Shown: positions 44,744-54,066, counted from the stretch's first letter. The stretch: 64,000 nucleotides of DNA from CAZPRY01 sp964589175 (GCA_964589175.1 CAZPRY010000019.1:5493-69492); one strand, 5' to 3'. A program made the numbers and translations. The notes: generated from the sequence alone by a model not told the origin.

Positions 44744-45733
44744 ATGAAAGTCCAACCCACACTGGCTAACGAAGAGGCTCTCTGGCGGCAGGGCAAAATC
44801 CATGTCGCCGGGATCGATGAAGCCGGACGCGGACCCCTGGCCGGGCCGGTAGTCGCAGCCGCCGTCGTTTTTGGCCCGGGATCGGAGATGATCGATCAGG
44901 TCCGCGATTCAAAGCAATTGAGTGCTAAGATGCGCGAGCGACTCTACGATGAGATACGCGGGAAAGCCGCCGCGGTGGGCCTCGGAATCGTCGGACCGGA
45001 AGAGATCGACCGCATTAACATTTTGCAGGCGACCTATAAGGCCATGCGCCAGGCGGTCGGACGGCTGGGCGTCAAGGCTGAACACCTGCTGGTGGACGGC
45101 CGGCCCATACCGGACAAAATATATCCGCAAACCGCAATTGTAGGGGGTGATCAAAGCTGCTATTCCATCGCCGCCGCCTCGATTATCGCGAAAGTATTTC
45201 GTGACCGGCTGATGCTGGAATATGCGCAGGTGCTTCCCGGCTACGGCTTCGAAAAGCATAAAGGCTACGGGACGCAGGTTCACCTGGCGGCGCTGCAGAA
45301 ATTGAAGGCCAGCCCGATTCACCGCTATTCATTCCAACCCGTCCGGGAAAATCTGCCGAATTACGATCGGATCGAAAACCGGCGCGATCTGGGACGCATG
45401 GGTGAGGATCAAGTCGCCTGTTACCTGCACAATAAAGGTTATAAAATTCTGGAACGCAACTTTCACCTGGGTGCCTACGGCGAACTGGATATCATCGTCC
45501 TGAAGGACGATCAGTTATCTTTTGTTGAGGTTAAAACCCAGCGCCGCAAAGTGTTCGGTGAACCCGAAACCTGGGTGGACGAACGCAAAAGCCAGCAACT
45601 GGCGATGATCGCAGAGGGCTATCTGGCCCGGCATCCCGAACTGGATGTGAATTGCCATTTCGATGTGGCCGGGGTCAAGATCGAAGGCGACAGGATCCGG
45701 ATAAAGTACATCCGGGACGCCTTCCGGCCTTAA
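44744..45733 (+). CDS. rnhB: RNase HII fused to a YraN/UPF0102 domain
   Basis: One 329-residue chain holds two proteins that are usually separate. Residues about 20-205 are RNase HII, which cuts RNA in RNA-DNA hybrids: GIDEAGRGPLAGPVV with the catalytic Asp-Glu pair, DSKQLSAKMRE, LLVDGRPIP and AAASIIAKVFRD. Residues about 220-329 are a YraN (UPF0102) nuclease-fold domain: GRMGEDQVACYLHNKGY, GELDIIVLKDD and FVEVKTQRRK, keeping the D-ExK pattern. The genes are neighbours in many bacteria, but a fusion is less usual. No frameshift signal is visible at the junction. GTG 44717 is an alternative start; ATG 44744 fits the family better, though no ribosome binding site is obvious. Confidence 0.9.
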   Translation: MKVQPTLANEEALWRQGKIHVAGIDEAGRGPLAGPVVAAAVVFGPGSEMIDQVRDSKQLSAKMRERLYDEIRGKAAAVGLGIVGPEEIDRINILQATYKAMRQAVGRLGVKAEHLLVDGRPIPDKIYPQTAIVGGDQSCYSIAAASIIAKVFRDRLMLEYAQVLPGYGFEKHKGYGTQVHLAALQKLKASPIHRYSFQPVRENLPNYDRIENRRDLGRMGEDQVACYLHNKGYKILERNFHLGAYGELDIIVLKDDQLSFVEVKTQRRKVFGEPETWVDERKSQQLAMIAEGYLARHPELDVNCHFDVAGVKIEGDRIRIKYIRDAFRP

Positions 45734-45946
45734 GAGCCATACATCTGATTTCCGCTTTCTTTGATACCGGACCCGGTCGAATATTTCGGATTCAAATCGC
45801 ATCTTCAAGGTGCCGCGAGTCACACGAAGATTGTCTGTCATTGTAACGGCGTAGAATTTTATATCTCCATAAGGAGTAATCCATTAAATTCCCACGCTTT
45901 TAAATTGGAATAACAGAAAACATTTGCTATCAGGATAAATTCGAGT

Positions 45947-46789
45947 ATGAGTCAATTCTATAGAAAACAGAGACCGGATCGCAGTTTGCTGAAGAGACAG
46001 TTTCGTATCTGGCTGCTTCTGGTCCTTTTTGCCCTGTTTATAAAAGTCTTTCTGGTCGATGCCTATGAGGTGCCGACGGCCTCCATGGAGAATACGATTC
46101 TGCGCGGAGACTTTCTCCTGGGTAAGAAATTTATCTACGGCGTCCGTCTGCCGGAACGCATCGGAATTCCCGGGACACCGATCGGAATTCGGACGGCCTC
46201 GAAACACCTGCCCGGCTTAAGGAAACCGGAAAAAGGCGATTTGATTATTTTTAAATTTCCGGTCGATCCATCTTTCAACTACGTCAAGCGCTGTATCGCC
46301 GGACCGGGGCAAACCGTTGAAATCCGTAAAGGCCAGGTCATGGTGGATCAGAAGCCATATCCGCTGCCGGGGAAAGGAATTCTAACCGGGAATTTCCTGG
46401 CGTCGCCGCTGCGCGAGCCGGATATTTTCCCTGAAGGAGCCGGCAACCGGGATTACTACGGACCGGTCCGCGTGCCCGCCAAAGGTGATATCCTGCGGCC
46501 GGGAGAAGTGAATATGGATATCATCAGGAATGTAGCGGAACTGGCCGGCCACCAGTTTGAAGCCACTTCGACCGAGATGTTCGTCGACGGAAAACTCGTT
46601 CCCTTTTATGTGGTGGAGCAGGATCACTATTTCGTGATGGGCGACAACCGGCACGACAGTTACGACAGCCGCTACTGGGGATTTGTACCTTTTAATCTCG
46701 TGATCGGCAAGACCGGAATGATTTATTTTTCACGGGATAAATCCAGGCACAAGATTCGTTTGAATCGAATCTTCCGGATTCCCCGGTAA
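45947..46789 (+). CDS. lepB: Signal peptidase I (first copy)
   Basis: A membrane serine protease that removes signal peptides on the outer face of the inner membrane. One N-terminal transmembrane helix (about residues 18-38) is followed by the catalytic serine in VPTASMENTI, the catalytic lysine in NYVKRCIAGPGQ, and the MGDNRHDSYDSRYWG box. At 280 residues it is mid-size. A paralogue lies 1.6 kb downstream with the same layout, suggesting a local duplication followed by divergence. CAGGAT precedes the ATG. Confidence 0.93.
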   Translation: MSQFYRKQRPDRSLLKRQFRIWLLLVLFALFIKVFLVDAYEVPTASMENTILRGDFLLGKKFIYGVRLPERIGIPGTPIGIRTASKHLPGLRKPEKGDLIIFKFPVDPSFNYVKRCIAGPGQTVEIRKGQVMVDQKPYPLPGKGILTGNFLASPLREPDIFPEGAGNRDYYGPVRVPAKGDILRPGEVNMDIIRNVAELAGHQFEATSTEMFVDGKLVPFYVVEQDHYFVMGDNRHDSYDSRYWGFVPFNLVIGKTGMIYFSRDKSRHKIRLNRIFRIPR

Positions 46790-46806
46790 ACACCTAACAC
46801 CGCCCA

Positions 46807-48012
46807 ATGAGGGTTACGATCAGCAAGCCTTCCCGACTCAGCCTCTATATCCATTTCCCGTTTTGCATACAGAAATGCCGCTATTGCGCCTTCGCGTCGG
46901 AGGATCGCGGTCTCGACCGGATCGATCCATGGACAATCGCTCTAACCGAAGAAATTGAACTTTCCTCTGAATTGCTGCGGAGTTATGACGGCCTCTATAC
47001 TCTTTACATCGGCGGCGGCAGTCCCAACCTGCTCGGACCGCGGAATCTCGAAACGATTCTGCATAAAATCGAGACTATCCATAAACTCGATACAGTTCGG
47101 GAATTTACGCTGGAAATCAATCCCGAATCCGTCACTGCTGAGGATTTACAGGCTTATCGCAACTTAGGAGTTGACCGCCTCAGCATCGGCTGCCAGTCGC
47201 TGCAGACCGGTGAATTGAAAACGCTGGGCCGCATTCATAGCGTGAACGATTTTTACAGAACGATCAAGCTCGTTACGCAAGCCGGATTTCCTAATTTAAA
47301 CCTCGACCTGATTTTCGGTATCCCGGGGCAGACGCTTGAATCCTGGACGGACACGCTGCAAAAAGTCCTGCAGTTTCCCGCGAATCATTTTTCGATCTAT
47401 GCGTTGAGTTATGAGGAATCTACGCCTTTGAAGCGACTCCTGGATGCGGGGAAGATTCGGACGGTTGATGACGAAGTGCAATGGCAAATGTATCAACTGG
47501 CCCATGAGACCTTGACTGAACACGGCTTCGAGCACTACGAAATTTCCAACTGGGCCAGACCACAGGCGCACTCCCGGCATAATTCCGCTTACTGGGAAGG
47601 CCGCGATTATCTCGGGTTGGGGCCGTCGGCGCACTCATTCATCCGGGGCCGCCGGCAGTGGAATATGGCGGGTGTTGATGCTTATCTGAAATCTCTTAAG
47701 AGCCAAAAATTACCGGTCGAAGGCGAAGAAAAGCTTAGCCCGCAGAATCGGCGCGATGAATACATCATGCTGAGTCTGCGAACAAAGAAGGGAATCCGGG
47801 CGGAAGAATTCGAGCTGCAAACCGGAGCGCCATTCGCGGACTTTGCGGATCGACTGGAGCAGCGAATGGGGGAAGGATTTTTTCGGGAATATGCGTATAT
47901 TCGGGACGATTCGCTGCAGTTGACTTTGAAGGGGTGGTTTCTGAGTGATTATATTATCGGCGAATTAGCCAATATTCTGGGAGAGAAAAACCATGATTAT
48001 AAAAAAAGTTAG
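46807..48012 (+). CDS. hemW: Radical SAM heme chaperone HemW
   Basis: HemW resembles oxygen-independent coproporphyrinogen oxidase but is a heme-binding chaperone. The radical SAM motif is CIQKCRYCAF, followed by YIGGGSPNLL and LTLEINPESVTA, and the late HYEISNWARP and LGLGPSAHSF motifs typical of HemW. At 401 residues it lacks the extra N-terminal part of true HemN. The gene ends 20 bases inside the following cupin gene, indicating translational coupling. Confidence 0.9.
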   Translation: MRVTISKPSRLSLYIHFPFCIQKCRYCAFASEDRGLDRIDPWTIALTEEIELSSELLRSYDGLYTLYIGGGSPNLLGPRNLETILHKIETIHKLDTVREFTLEINPESVTAEDLQAYRNLGVDRLSIGCQSLQTGELKTLGRIHSVNDFYRTIKLVTQAGFPNLNLDLIFGIPGQTLESWTDTLQKVLQFPANHFSIYALSYEESTPLKRLLDAGKIRTVDDEVQWQMYQLAHETLTEHGFEHYEISNWARPQAHSRHNSAYWEGRDYLGLGPSAHSFIRGRRQWNMAGVDAYLKSLKSQKLPVEGEEKLSPQNRRDEYIMLSLRTKKGIRAEEFELQTGAPFADFADRLEQRMGEGFFREYAYIRDDSLQLTLKGWFLSDYIIGELANILGEKNHDYKKS

Positions 48013-48328
48013 CCAGGTGAAAAAAACGCCCGTGACCGGCGACGGCGTGGAGGGTGTGCAGATGCAGATACTTCTGGGCCCCGACGACCAGGCACCCAAT
48101 TTCATCATGCGCCGCTTTTCGATCGCGCCGGGCGGTTATACTTATTACCACACGCACAACTTCGAGCACGAAGTCTTCGTCTTGGCGGGCAGCGGCAAAG
48201 TTCGCCGCGAGAACGATGAAATCGCCATCAGCGCCAATATGGTCGTGCTCGTGCAACCGAATGAAGTCCATCAATTTATCAATGCCGGTCAGGACGATCT
48301 GGTATTTCTGTGCATCATACCCAAATAA
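47993..48328 (+). CDS. Small cupin-domain protein
   Basis: A 111-residue single-domain cupin. The metal-binding motif is seen in SIAPGGYTYYHTHNFEHEVFV, where histidines 44 and 46 and a glutamate line up with the first cupin box, and VQPNEVHQF supplies the second-box histidine. Such proteins bind small ligands or act as isomerases or dioxygenases; the substrate cannot be told. It overlaps the 3' end of hemW by 20 bases and GGGAGAG lies just before its ATG. Confidence 0.87.
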   Translation: MIIKKVSQVKKTPVTGDGVEGVQMQILLGPDDQAPNFIMRRFSIAPGGYTYYHTHNFEHEVFVLAGSGKVRRENDEIAISANMVVLVQPNEVHQFINAGQDDLVFLCIIPK

Positions 48329-48390
48329 TCGTTGAACTTTTTTGAATCTAAACGGTTAAATGATTTGATGCGATTAACAACGAGGGAAAA

Positions 48391-49254
48391 ATGAAAAAAG
48401 AAGAGAAGAAAACTCCCAAAGCCGAAAATAAAGCCTGGCAGGAGCTGAAAAGCTGGATCGTTATCATTCTGATTGCGCTGGGTTTGAAAACCACGATCGT
48501 GGCCTCCTATATGGTTCCGACCGGATCGATGGAAAACACGATCATGACCGGCGACTTTCTGCTCGGGAACCAGTTTGTCTACGGCGCGCGCACACCGACC
48601 TGGATCGGCGTTCCCTGGACCCGCCACGGTTTTCAGGTGCCCTCGTTGCGATTGCCCGGTTTCAAAAAACCGCATCAAGGAGATATCGTGATTTTTAAGT
48701 ATCCCGTTGACCCCGCGCTGAATTATGTCAAACGTTGCGTGGCCGGTCCGGGGCAGACGGTGGAAGTCAAGGGCAAGGCCCTCTATGTCAGCGGCGAAAC
48801 CTTCGAAAATCCGCCACACTCCAAATTTATTCGCCCGATTAAATATCCCTCTTATTGGAAAGAACCGGGCATATATCCATACGGCTCCGGCAACGCCGAT
48901 AATTACGGCCCGGTCTATGTGCCCGCCGAGGGCGACACGCTCTGGTACGGTAAATACCAGGTCGACATGATCAAGAATGTCGTGGAACTGGCGCATAAAG
49001 AATTCCGGTCCACGGGCACGAAAATGTACATCGACGGCAAAGAGGCGGCCTATTTTGTGGTCACCCAGGATCATTATTTTATGATGGGCGATAACCGCGA
49101 TAATAGTCTCGACAGTCGCTACTGGGGCCTTGTGCCGGACAACCTGGTTCTGGGCCAGGCGATGGTCGTTTTTATGTCGTGGGACAGCAGCGTTCCGCTG
49201 TATCGCATATTCCATAAAATCCGCTGGAACCGGATTGGCAAAGTCGTTTCGTGA
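48391..49254 (+). CDS. lepB: Signal peptidase I (second copy)
   Basis: A second type I signal peptidase, 287 residues, with an N-terminal transmembrane helix (about 25-45), catalytic serine in VPTGSMENTI, lysine in NYVKRCVAGPGQ, and MGDNRDNSLDSRYWG. It aligns with the upstream copy over most of its length and shares the same inserted segment between the catalytic boxes, so the two look like paralogues. A charged Lys/Glu-rich start precedes the membrane helix. A strong terminator follows 42 bases downstream. Confidence 0.93.
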   Translation: MKKEEKKTPKAENKAWQELKSWIVIILIALGLKTTIVASYMVPTGSMENTIMTGDFLLGNQFVYGARTPTWIGVPWTRHGFQVPSLRLPGFKKPHQGDIVIFKYPVDPALNYVKRCVAGPGQTVEVKGKALYVSGETFENPPHSKFIRPIKYPSYWKEPGIYPYGSGNADNYGPVYVPAEGDTLWYGKYQVDMIKNVVELAHKEFRSTGTKMYIDGKEAAYFVVTQDHYFMMGDNRDNSLDSRYWGLVPDNLVLGQAMVVFMSWDSSVPLYRIFHKIRWNRIGKVVS

Positions 49255-49295
49255 TCTGAAAAATCGTACTCTTTTCGACTATTCATAATGTCTTG

Positions 49296-49321
49296 ACCCG
49301 GCGATACTCGCCGGGTTTTTA
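49296..49321 (+). terminator. Intrinsic terminator after the second signal peptidase gene
   Basis: ACCCGGCG (49296-49303), a 5-nt loop, and CGCCGGGT (49309-49316) form an 8-bp GC-rich stem, followed immediately by a T-run (TTTTTATTATT). This is a classic rho-independent terminator for the lepB-hemW-cupin-lepB unit. Confidence 0.92.
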
Positions 49322-49656
49322 TTATTCGGATGATTTTGGTATCGGGTCGTCTTTCTGAATTGTTTGGCAATTTATGCGTTCCAAATAACCGGCATACAAG
49401 TCGGTAGAACATCGAACCGCGAAATACGGTTTTAAAACTTTTGAATTACTATCCTATTCCACTTAGGCGGATTGGATGTGATTCCACACTAAACACAGAA
49501 GTGCCCAAATTAAAAATACGTATGTAAAGGTATTTAATAGGCTGTTTGTTTTTTGCATTTTTAAATCCCCCTATTTTTTGAGTTTACGTTCTGTCAAAAT
49601 TGAAATGCTCAAAATTCCTAAGGTAATTATTAAAATCCTCTTCCTTTTGAAATAAT
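49322..49656. other. AT-rich intergenic region left of the Asp-box lipoprotein gene
   Basis: No gene is supported. From about 49400 the base composition becomes AT-rich, with long A and T runs, and this continues through the adjacent lipoprotein gene. I found no inverted-repeat ends, transposase remnant or target duplication that would define a mobile element. Confidence 0.45.
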
Positions 49657-50832
49657 CTAACTTAATCTCATTCTATACATTCCTCTGCTGCCAAGGTATA
49701 ATATTTCTCCAGTGGGAGATAACATTATAGAACCCTGAGGAGGATCGCTTCTTGGCCATTCATTTATTATTTCCCATGATGATGAACCGGAGATCATCTT
49801 ATAAAGGCATGTATTTCCCCCATTACCCAAAGTCAGTGTAAGATAAAGGTCACCAGTATTAATATTCTTAATTATCCTATGCGGTTTAAAATTTTTATCA
49901 TTCGGTAGCCCGTTATTAAATCTTTCCCATGTAATGCCGCCGTCCTTGCTTTTCATTATACCTAGGTCAGTATCAAATTCAGGATCTAAGAAGAAATGAT
50001 CCACTGCGGCATAAATAATATCTGTGTTTTCATCGTCGATTAAGATGTCATAAATCATAAGACCGGTATTATGCAAACCTGTATATGTCCAATTTTCGCC
50101 ACCATCTATGCTTTTTGCGATACTGCCAATCCACTCTACTATCACATAGATAATATTAGAATTTTTAGGGTCAAAGGTGATACAATAAGGTCCATTTACA
50201 ACATCCGATTCTTGTCTTTTCCAGTGATTACCTCCATCCAAACTTTTATATAAATGACCTCCATTAAACCCACCTGTACCGGCATAAAGCATATCAGTAT
50301 TCTCGGGATTTATGGCTATATCACGAATATCAGTCTCCCAATCAACATGTATATTACCGGTTATATCTTCCCAGTTTTCGCCACAATCGTTGCTTTTAAA
50401 TAAAACTTTGCCGTTTACCACATAAATGATATTAGGATTGGATGGATTAAAGGTAATATCATTGAAATTTGCGCCATTTCCAAAAGCGTACCCGAGAGTA
50501 TCCCAGGTTGTGCCGTAATCAACACTTCTAAAGAGGTGAGCCTCGGTATTATTACTAAAATTATAGGTAGTGTCTACAAATAAAATATAGGGTTTTTCAG
50601 GATGTATGGATATGACGTTAATCGGATTAATACTGTCACTTTTTAGACCGGTAAGTTCCCATTCGCCTATCCTCCCTGGATATGAATCCGGAGGAGTTGG
50701 ATTACAGAAATCAGTATTTGGGGAAGGCTTTATTGGATTCTTTTCTTTTTCACACTCTACTAGCAGAAAAACGCAACCGAAACCAAGTGCTGTAATGAAT
50801 AACCTATTTAATTGATGATTAATTTGACGCAT
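49657..50832 (-). CDS. Secreted lipoprotein with Asp-box (BNR/sortilin-type) beta-propeller repeats
   Basis: A 391-residue exported protein. After a hydrophobic start (LFITALGFGCVFLLVEC) a cysteine could be lipidated, though the lipobox is not canonical. Five Asp-box motifs (S-x-D-x-G-x-x-W type) are visible: RSVDYGTTW, KSNDCGENW, KSLDGGNHW, KSIDGGENW and KSKDGGITW. These mark blades of a beta-propeller of the kind found in sialidases and photosystem-assembly-like proteins, but no sialidase catalytic residues can be assigned. The gene is much more AT-rich than its neighbours (many AAA, ATA and ATT codons), suggesting recent acquisition. Function unknown. Confidence 0.85.
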   Translation of the reverse strand: MRQINHQLNRLFITALGFGCVFLLVECEKEKNPIKPSPNTDFCNPTPPDSYPGRIGEWELTGLKSDSINPINVISIHPEKPYILFVDTTYNFSNNTEAHLFRSVDYGTTWDTLGYAFGNGANFNDITFNPSNPNIIYVVNGKVLFKSNDCGENWEDITGNIHVDWETDIRDIAINPENTDMLYAGTGGFNGGHLYKSLDGGNHWKRQESDVVNGPYCITFDPKNSNIIYVIVEWIGSIAKSIDGGENWTYTGLHNTGLMIYDILIDDENTDIIYAAVDHFFLDPEFDTDLGIMKSKDGGITWERFNNGLPNDKNFKPHRIIKNINTGDLYLTLTLGNGGNTCLYKMISGSSSWEIINEWPRSDPPQGSIMLSPTGEILYLGSRGMYRMRLS

Positions 50833-51178
50833 CCTTTTCGTACCTTTAAATAAACGGCATCATGCTGCCTTGCATTTCTTTTAATCCGTTAGATGAATCT
50901 CAAATGAAACCACTTTCGCTTTCTTATTTCATAGCATAACATGCTTTATCTGCAATTGAAGTTATATATCGGAAGAAGTAATGTCAATAAACGATTCCGG
51001 AGCGATATGGTGGTCGGAGTAAATTCACGCAATCCGGCTACAATTCGGTCATTCCTCAGGGATTCTTCTTCCCGAATTCATTGAATTCAACCATTAAACT
51101 AATTGACAAATATACCATTTCAACATTCCATTCTTTATCACTGTTTTATTCGCAGGCTTGCGTTAAATTCGGCAGCGT
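50833..51178. other. AT-rich divergent intergenic region
   Basis: These 346 bases lie between the leftward Asp-box gene and rightward rarD. Nothing gene-like is seen. TTGACA at about 51101 could be a -35 box for rarD, but no good -10 box lies at the right distance. The AT-rich composition returns to normal near the rarD start. Confidence 0.4.
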
Positions 51179-52111
51179 ATGCAGCTAAAACTTAACAACC
51201 GGATCGATTCCCGCACCAAGGTCGGATTCGTCACGACCCTCGGGGCATTCCTGTTCTGGGGCGTCGCGGTGATGTACTGGAAATTGCTGAAGCAAGTCCC
51301 ATCCCTGGAGTTGCTATCGCACCGGGTTGTCTGGTCGCTGGTCTTCGTGGTAATCATACTTAGCCTGAATCATGGTTGGAATGAATTCCGGAGCCAATTG
51401 AGCAGTTCGCGCAAGCGCATCGCGCTGGTCTTTTCGGCGGTGTTTCTGTGTTTCAACTGGCTGACCTTTGTCTGGGCCGTCAACGCCGGCTATATCGTCG
51501 AATGCAGCCTGGGCTATTTTATCAATCCGTTGTTCAATGTCATCCTGGGATACATATTTTTCAGGGAACGTCTGCGGCCCTGGCAGTATGTCTCAATCCT
51601 GTTCGCCCTGGCCGGTGTGCTCAACCTGACTTTCAACTACAATCGCTTCCCGTGGATCGGGATTATGCTGGCCTTCAGTTTCGGAATGTACGGCATGATC
51701 CGCAAGAAACTGGAGATCAAATCACTGTCGGGACTGGGCGCCGAGACGCTGGTCCTGTTGCCCTTTGCGTTGGGTTATATCCTATACCGCGAAATTTCGG
51801 GCGCCGGTGCGTTTCTCCATTTAGATTGGCAAACGACAGTTCTGCTGATGATCGCCGGACCGGTGACGGCGATTCCGCTGCTGGCTTTCAACCATGGCGT
51901 GCAGCGTCTGCGCCTGACGACGGTCGGTTTGATTCAATATGTTACTCCGACCGGCATGTTTCTGCTTGGCGTGTTTTTCTATCATGAGCTGTTTAGCCTT
52001 CCCCAGCTGATTTCCTTCAGCCTGATCTGGTTGGCGCTGGTCCTCTTTTCACTGGAAGGATTTCTGTTTCAGCGCGGGCAGCCGCGCCGCTTGAAAAAAT
52101 CGACACCCTGA
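51179..52111 (+). CDS. rarD: EamA-family transporter, RarD type
   Basis: A 310-residue integral membrane protein with about ten transmembrane helices in two EamA repeats. It matches the RarD subgroup, for example the start GAFLFWGVAVMYWKLLKQV, the segment LSHRVVWSLVF, and NWLTFVWAVNAGYIVECSLGYFINP broken between helices. RarD proteins are named for chloramphenicol sensitivity, but transported substrates are not established. A GTG-free ATG start is at 51179 without a clear ribosome binding site. Confidence 0.9.
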   Translation: MQLKLNNRIDSRTKVGFVTTLGAFLFWGVAVMYWKLLKQVPSLELLSHRVVWSLVFVVIILSLNHGWNEFRSQLSSSRKRIALVFSAVFLCFNWLTFVWAVNAGYIVECSLGYFINPLFNVILGYIFFRERLRPWQYVSILFALAGVLNLTFNYNRFPWIGIMLAFSFGMYGMIRKKLEIKSLSGLGAETLVLLPFALGYILYREISGAGAFLHLDWQTTVLLMIAGPVTAIPLLAFNHGVQRLRLTTVGLIQYVTPTGMFLLGVFFYHELFSLPQLISFSLIWLALVLFSLEGFLFQRGQPRRLKKSTP

Positions 52112-52137
52112 AAAAAATTCGCCGGAATTCTGCTTTG

Positions 52138-52998
52138 ATGAACAAATCAAAAACCAATCTCAACCCGACGCCCGTTCAGATGATTATCACCGACCTCGAC
52201 GGAACGCTCCTGGGGCCGGATCGCATGGTCAGCGAAACCGATTTTCAAACCCTGGAATGGCTGGAAGAGCAGCATATCGTCCGTGTGATCGCCACGGGCC
52301 GCTCGCCGTTTTCGCTGCGGCGCGTAATTCCCGACGATTTCCCGGTCGATTACGTGATTGTCTCCTCCGGCGCCGGAGTGATGGATTGGTCGACGAAAGA
52401 ATTCATATTTTCGCACGATCTTAGCGCGCCGGAAGTGCAGACGGCGGTTTCCGTGCTAAACCGCGAAAAGCTCGATTTCATGATCCAGCAGCCGATTCCG
52501 GAAAGCCACCGCTTCCTATATGTACGCAACCGGCCGGACAACCCGGATTTCGACCGTCGCCTGCAAATTTATGAAGGCTATCATGCGCCGCTTACGGCGT
52601 CTGATCCCGGGGATCGCCCAGCTTGCGAAATCATCGCGATCATTCCCGATGGCGCCGGGTATTACGGACGTCTCCAGAAGAATCTGCCCGACTTGAAGGT
52701 TATCCGCACGACTTCGCCGCTGGATGGGGAAACCCTGTGGGTGGAGCTATTCCCGGCCGATGTTTCCAAGGCCGCGGCGGCAAAATGGCTCTGCGACCGG
52801 CTGGGTATCGATTGCGGTCATACCCTGGGAATCGGCAACGACTACAACGACCTCGATCTGCTGCATTGGACAGGTCTCAGTTATGTCGTCGGTAACGCGC
52901 CCGATGTATTAAAAGAGCGCTTTGAAGTCACGCGCCACAACGGCGACAGCGGATTTTCAGCGGCGGTGCACAGGGCTATGGGATTGAACTTGTGTTAA
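52138..52998 (+). CDS. HAD-superfamily phosphatase, Cof type
   Basis: A 286-residue haloacid dehalogenase hydrolase of the Cof/YidA type IIB group. Motif I is TDLDGTLLGPD (nucleophile Asp), motif II ATGRSPFS, the lysine in DVSKAAAAKW and motif IV GNDYNDLDLL. Such enzymes dephosphorylate sugar phosphates or flavin intermediates; a 5-amino-6-ribitylaminouracil phosphatase role for riboflavin synthesis is conceivable, since the rib operon is 3 kb downstream, but this is speculation. A TTG directly before ATG 52138 is an unlikely alternative start. Confidence 0.88.
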   Translation: MNKSKTNLNPTPVQMIITDLDGTLLGPDRMVSETDFQTLEWLEEQHIVRVIATGRSPFSLRRVIPDDFPVDYVIVSSGAGVMDWSTKEFIFSHDLSAPEVQTAVSVLNREKLDFMIQQPIPESHRFLYVRNRPDNPDFDRRLQIYEGYHAPLTASDPGDRPACEIIAIIPDGAGYYGRLQKNLPDLKVIRTTSPLDGETLWVELFPADVSKAAAAKWLCDRLGIDCGHTLGIGNDYNDLDLLHWTGLSYVVGNAPDVLKERFEVTRHNGDSGFSAAVHRAMGLNLC

Positions 52999-53086
52999 GT
53001 GATTCGTCCAAAATCATCATCCTGCCGTGCCGACAATCTTCCGAACAGGAAAATCAGGAGTAATTCCGATCGCAATTCAGAGGCCG

Positions 53087-54031
53087 ATGCATAGAGTTCT
53101 CCTTCGAATCATCAAACGCAGTATCATCGGATTTCTTGTTGTTATCCTTGCCGCAGCGGTTATACTGGGGAGTGCCTGGCTGCTGCTGCCCGACGGAAGT
53201 GAATTCAAAACCGAGAATCCGCAGTTGACGGCGATGATGCGCGATTACGCCGCTCAGAAGAAATTGAAACAGTCTGAAATACGCTACCAGCCTGTGGCGC
53301 TGTCTCAAATCTCCAAACATCTCATTCATACCATCATCCTATCGGAAGATGCCCGTTTTTACACGCATCCCGGGATTGATCTGGAAGCCCTGAAATTCGC
53401 AATGGAAACCAATTTCCAGCGCCGCGAATACGCGCTGGGCGGCTCGACCATCACCCAGCAACTGGCCAAGAACCTCTACCTGAAATCAAGAAAATCACTG
53501 TTCCGGAAATTTGCGGAAATCATCATTGCCTACAAAATGGACCGGACCCTGAGTAAACGACGTATCCTGGAACTGTACCTGAACATTGCCGAGTTTGGTC
53601 CGGCCCTGTTCGGCGCTGAAGCGGCTTCCCGGTACTATTTCGGGATTCCGGCGGCGGCCCTGAATGTCGACCAGGCCACTCGCCTGGCGGCGCTCCTGCC
53701 CAGCCCGCGCAAGCATTCGCCTCACGACGGTACGAAGTTCACCGAAACCCGCCGCAAACGCCTGCTCCGCTGGCTGATGCAGACCGGGTATATCGACACG
53801 TTGACCTACTATCAATTAAAGAGCGGTGAAGCACATCCCGCCGCGGCCGACAGTTCCGTCGCGGAGATAAATCCGGCAGCGGATAGTTTGTCACAGGAAA
53901 TATCTGCCGATTCGAGCTTAGGGTCGTTATCCGAAGAAGAAATTGTACCGTTGAGTGTCGACAAATTACTGATTCCGGATAATCACGATAGTCTTTCGGA
54001 AGACCCAGCATCTACTGATCCGCCCAAATAA
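53087..54031 (+). CDS. mtgA: Monofunctional peptidoglycan glycosyltransferase
   Basis: A GT51 enzyme that polymerises lipid II into glycan strands, anchored by one N-terminal transmembrane helix (about residues 10-32). Motifs are IILSEDARFYTHPGID (catalytic glutamate), GGSTITQQLAKNLYL, KRRILELYLNIAEFG and RLAALLPSPRK. There is no transpeptidase domain. An unusual tail of about 70 residues, rich in Ser, Asp, Ala and Pro, follows the catalytic domain and should lie in the periplasm. AGAGG three bases before ATG 53087 supports this start; a GTG at 53027 would add 20 residues. Confidence 0.92.
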   Translation: MHRVLLRIIKRSIIGFLVVILAAAVILGSAWLLLPDGSEFKTENPQLTAMMRDYAAQKKLKQSEIRYQPVALSQISKHLIHTIILSEDARFYTHPGIDLEALKFAMETNFQRREYALGGSTITQQLAKNLYLKSRKSLFRKFAEIIIAYKMDRTLSKRRILELYLNIAEFGPALFGAEAASRYYFGIPAAALNVDQATRLAALLPSPRKHSPHDGTKFTETRRKRLLRWLMQTGYIDTLTYYQLKSGEAHPAAADSSVAEINPAADSLSQEISADSSLGSLSEEEIVPLSVDKLLIPDNHDSLSEDPASTDPPK

Positions 54032-54066
54032 AATCTTACGATAAACGAGAAGTCACCTCGCGTTCC

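Noticed and set aside
49400..51150. Prophage or genomic island boundary
   Set aside because: Only one non-mobile gene is present and no attachment-site repeats or tRNA gene are seen.
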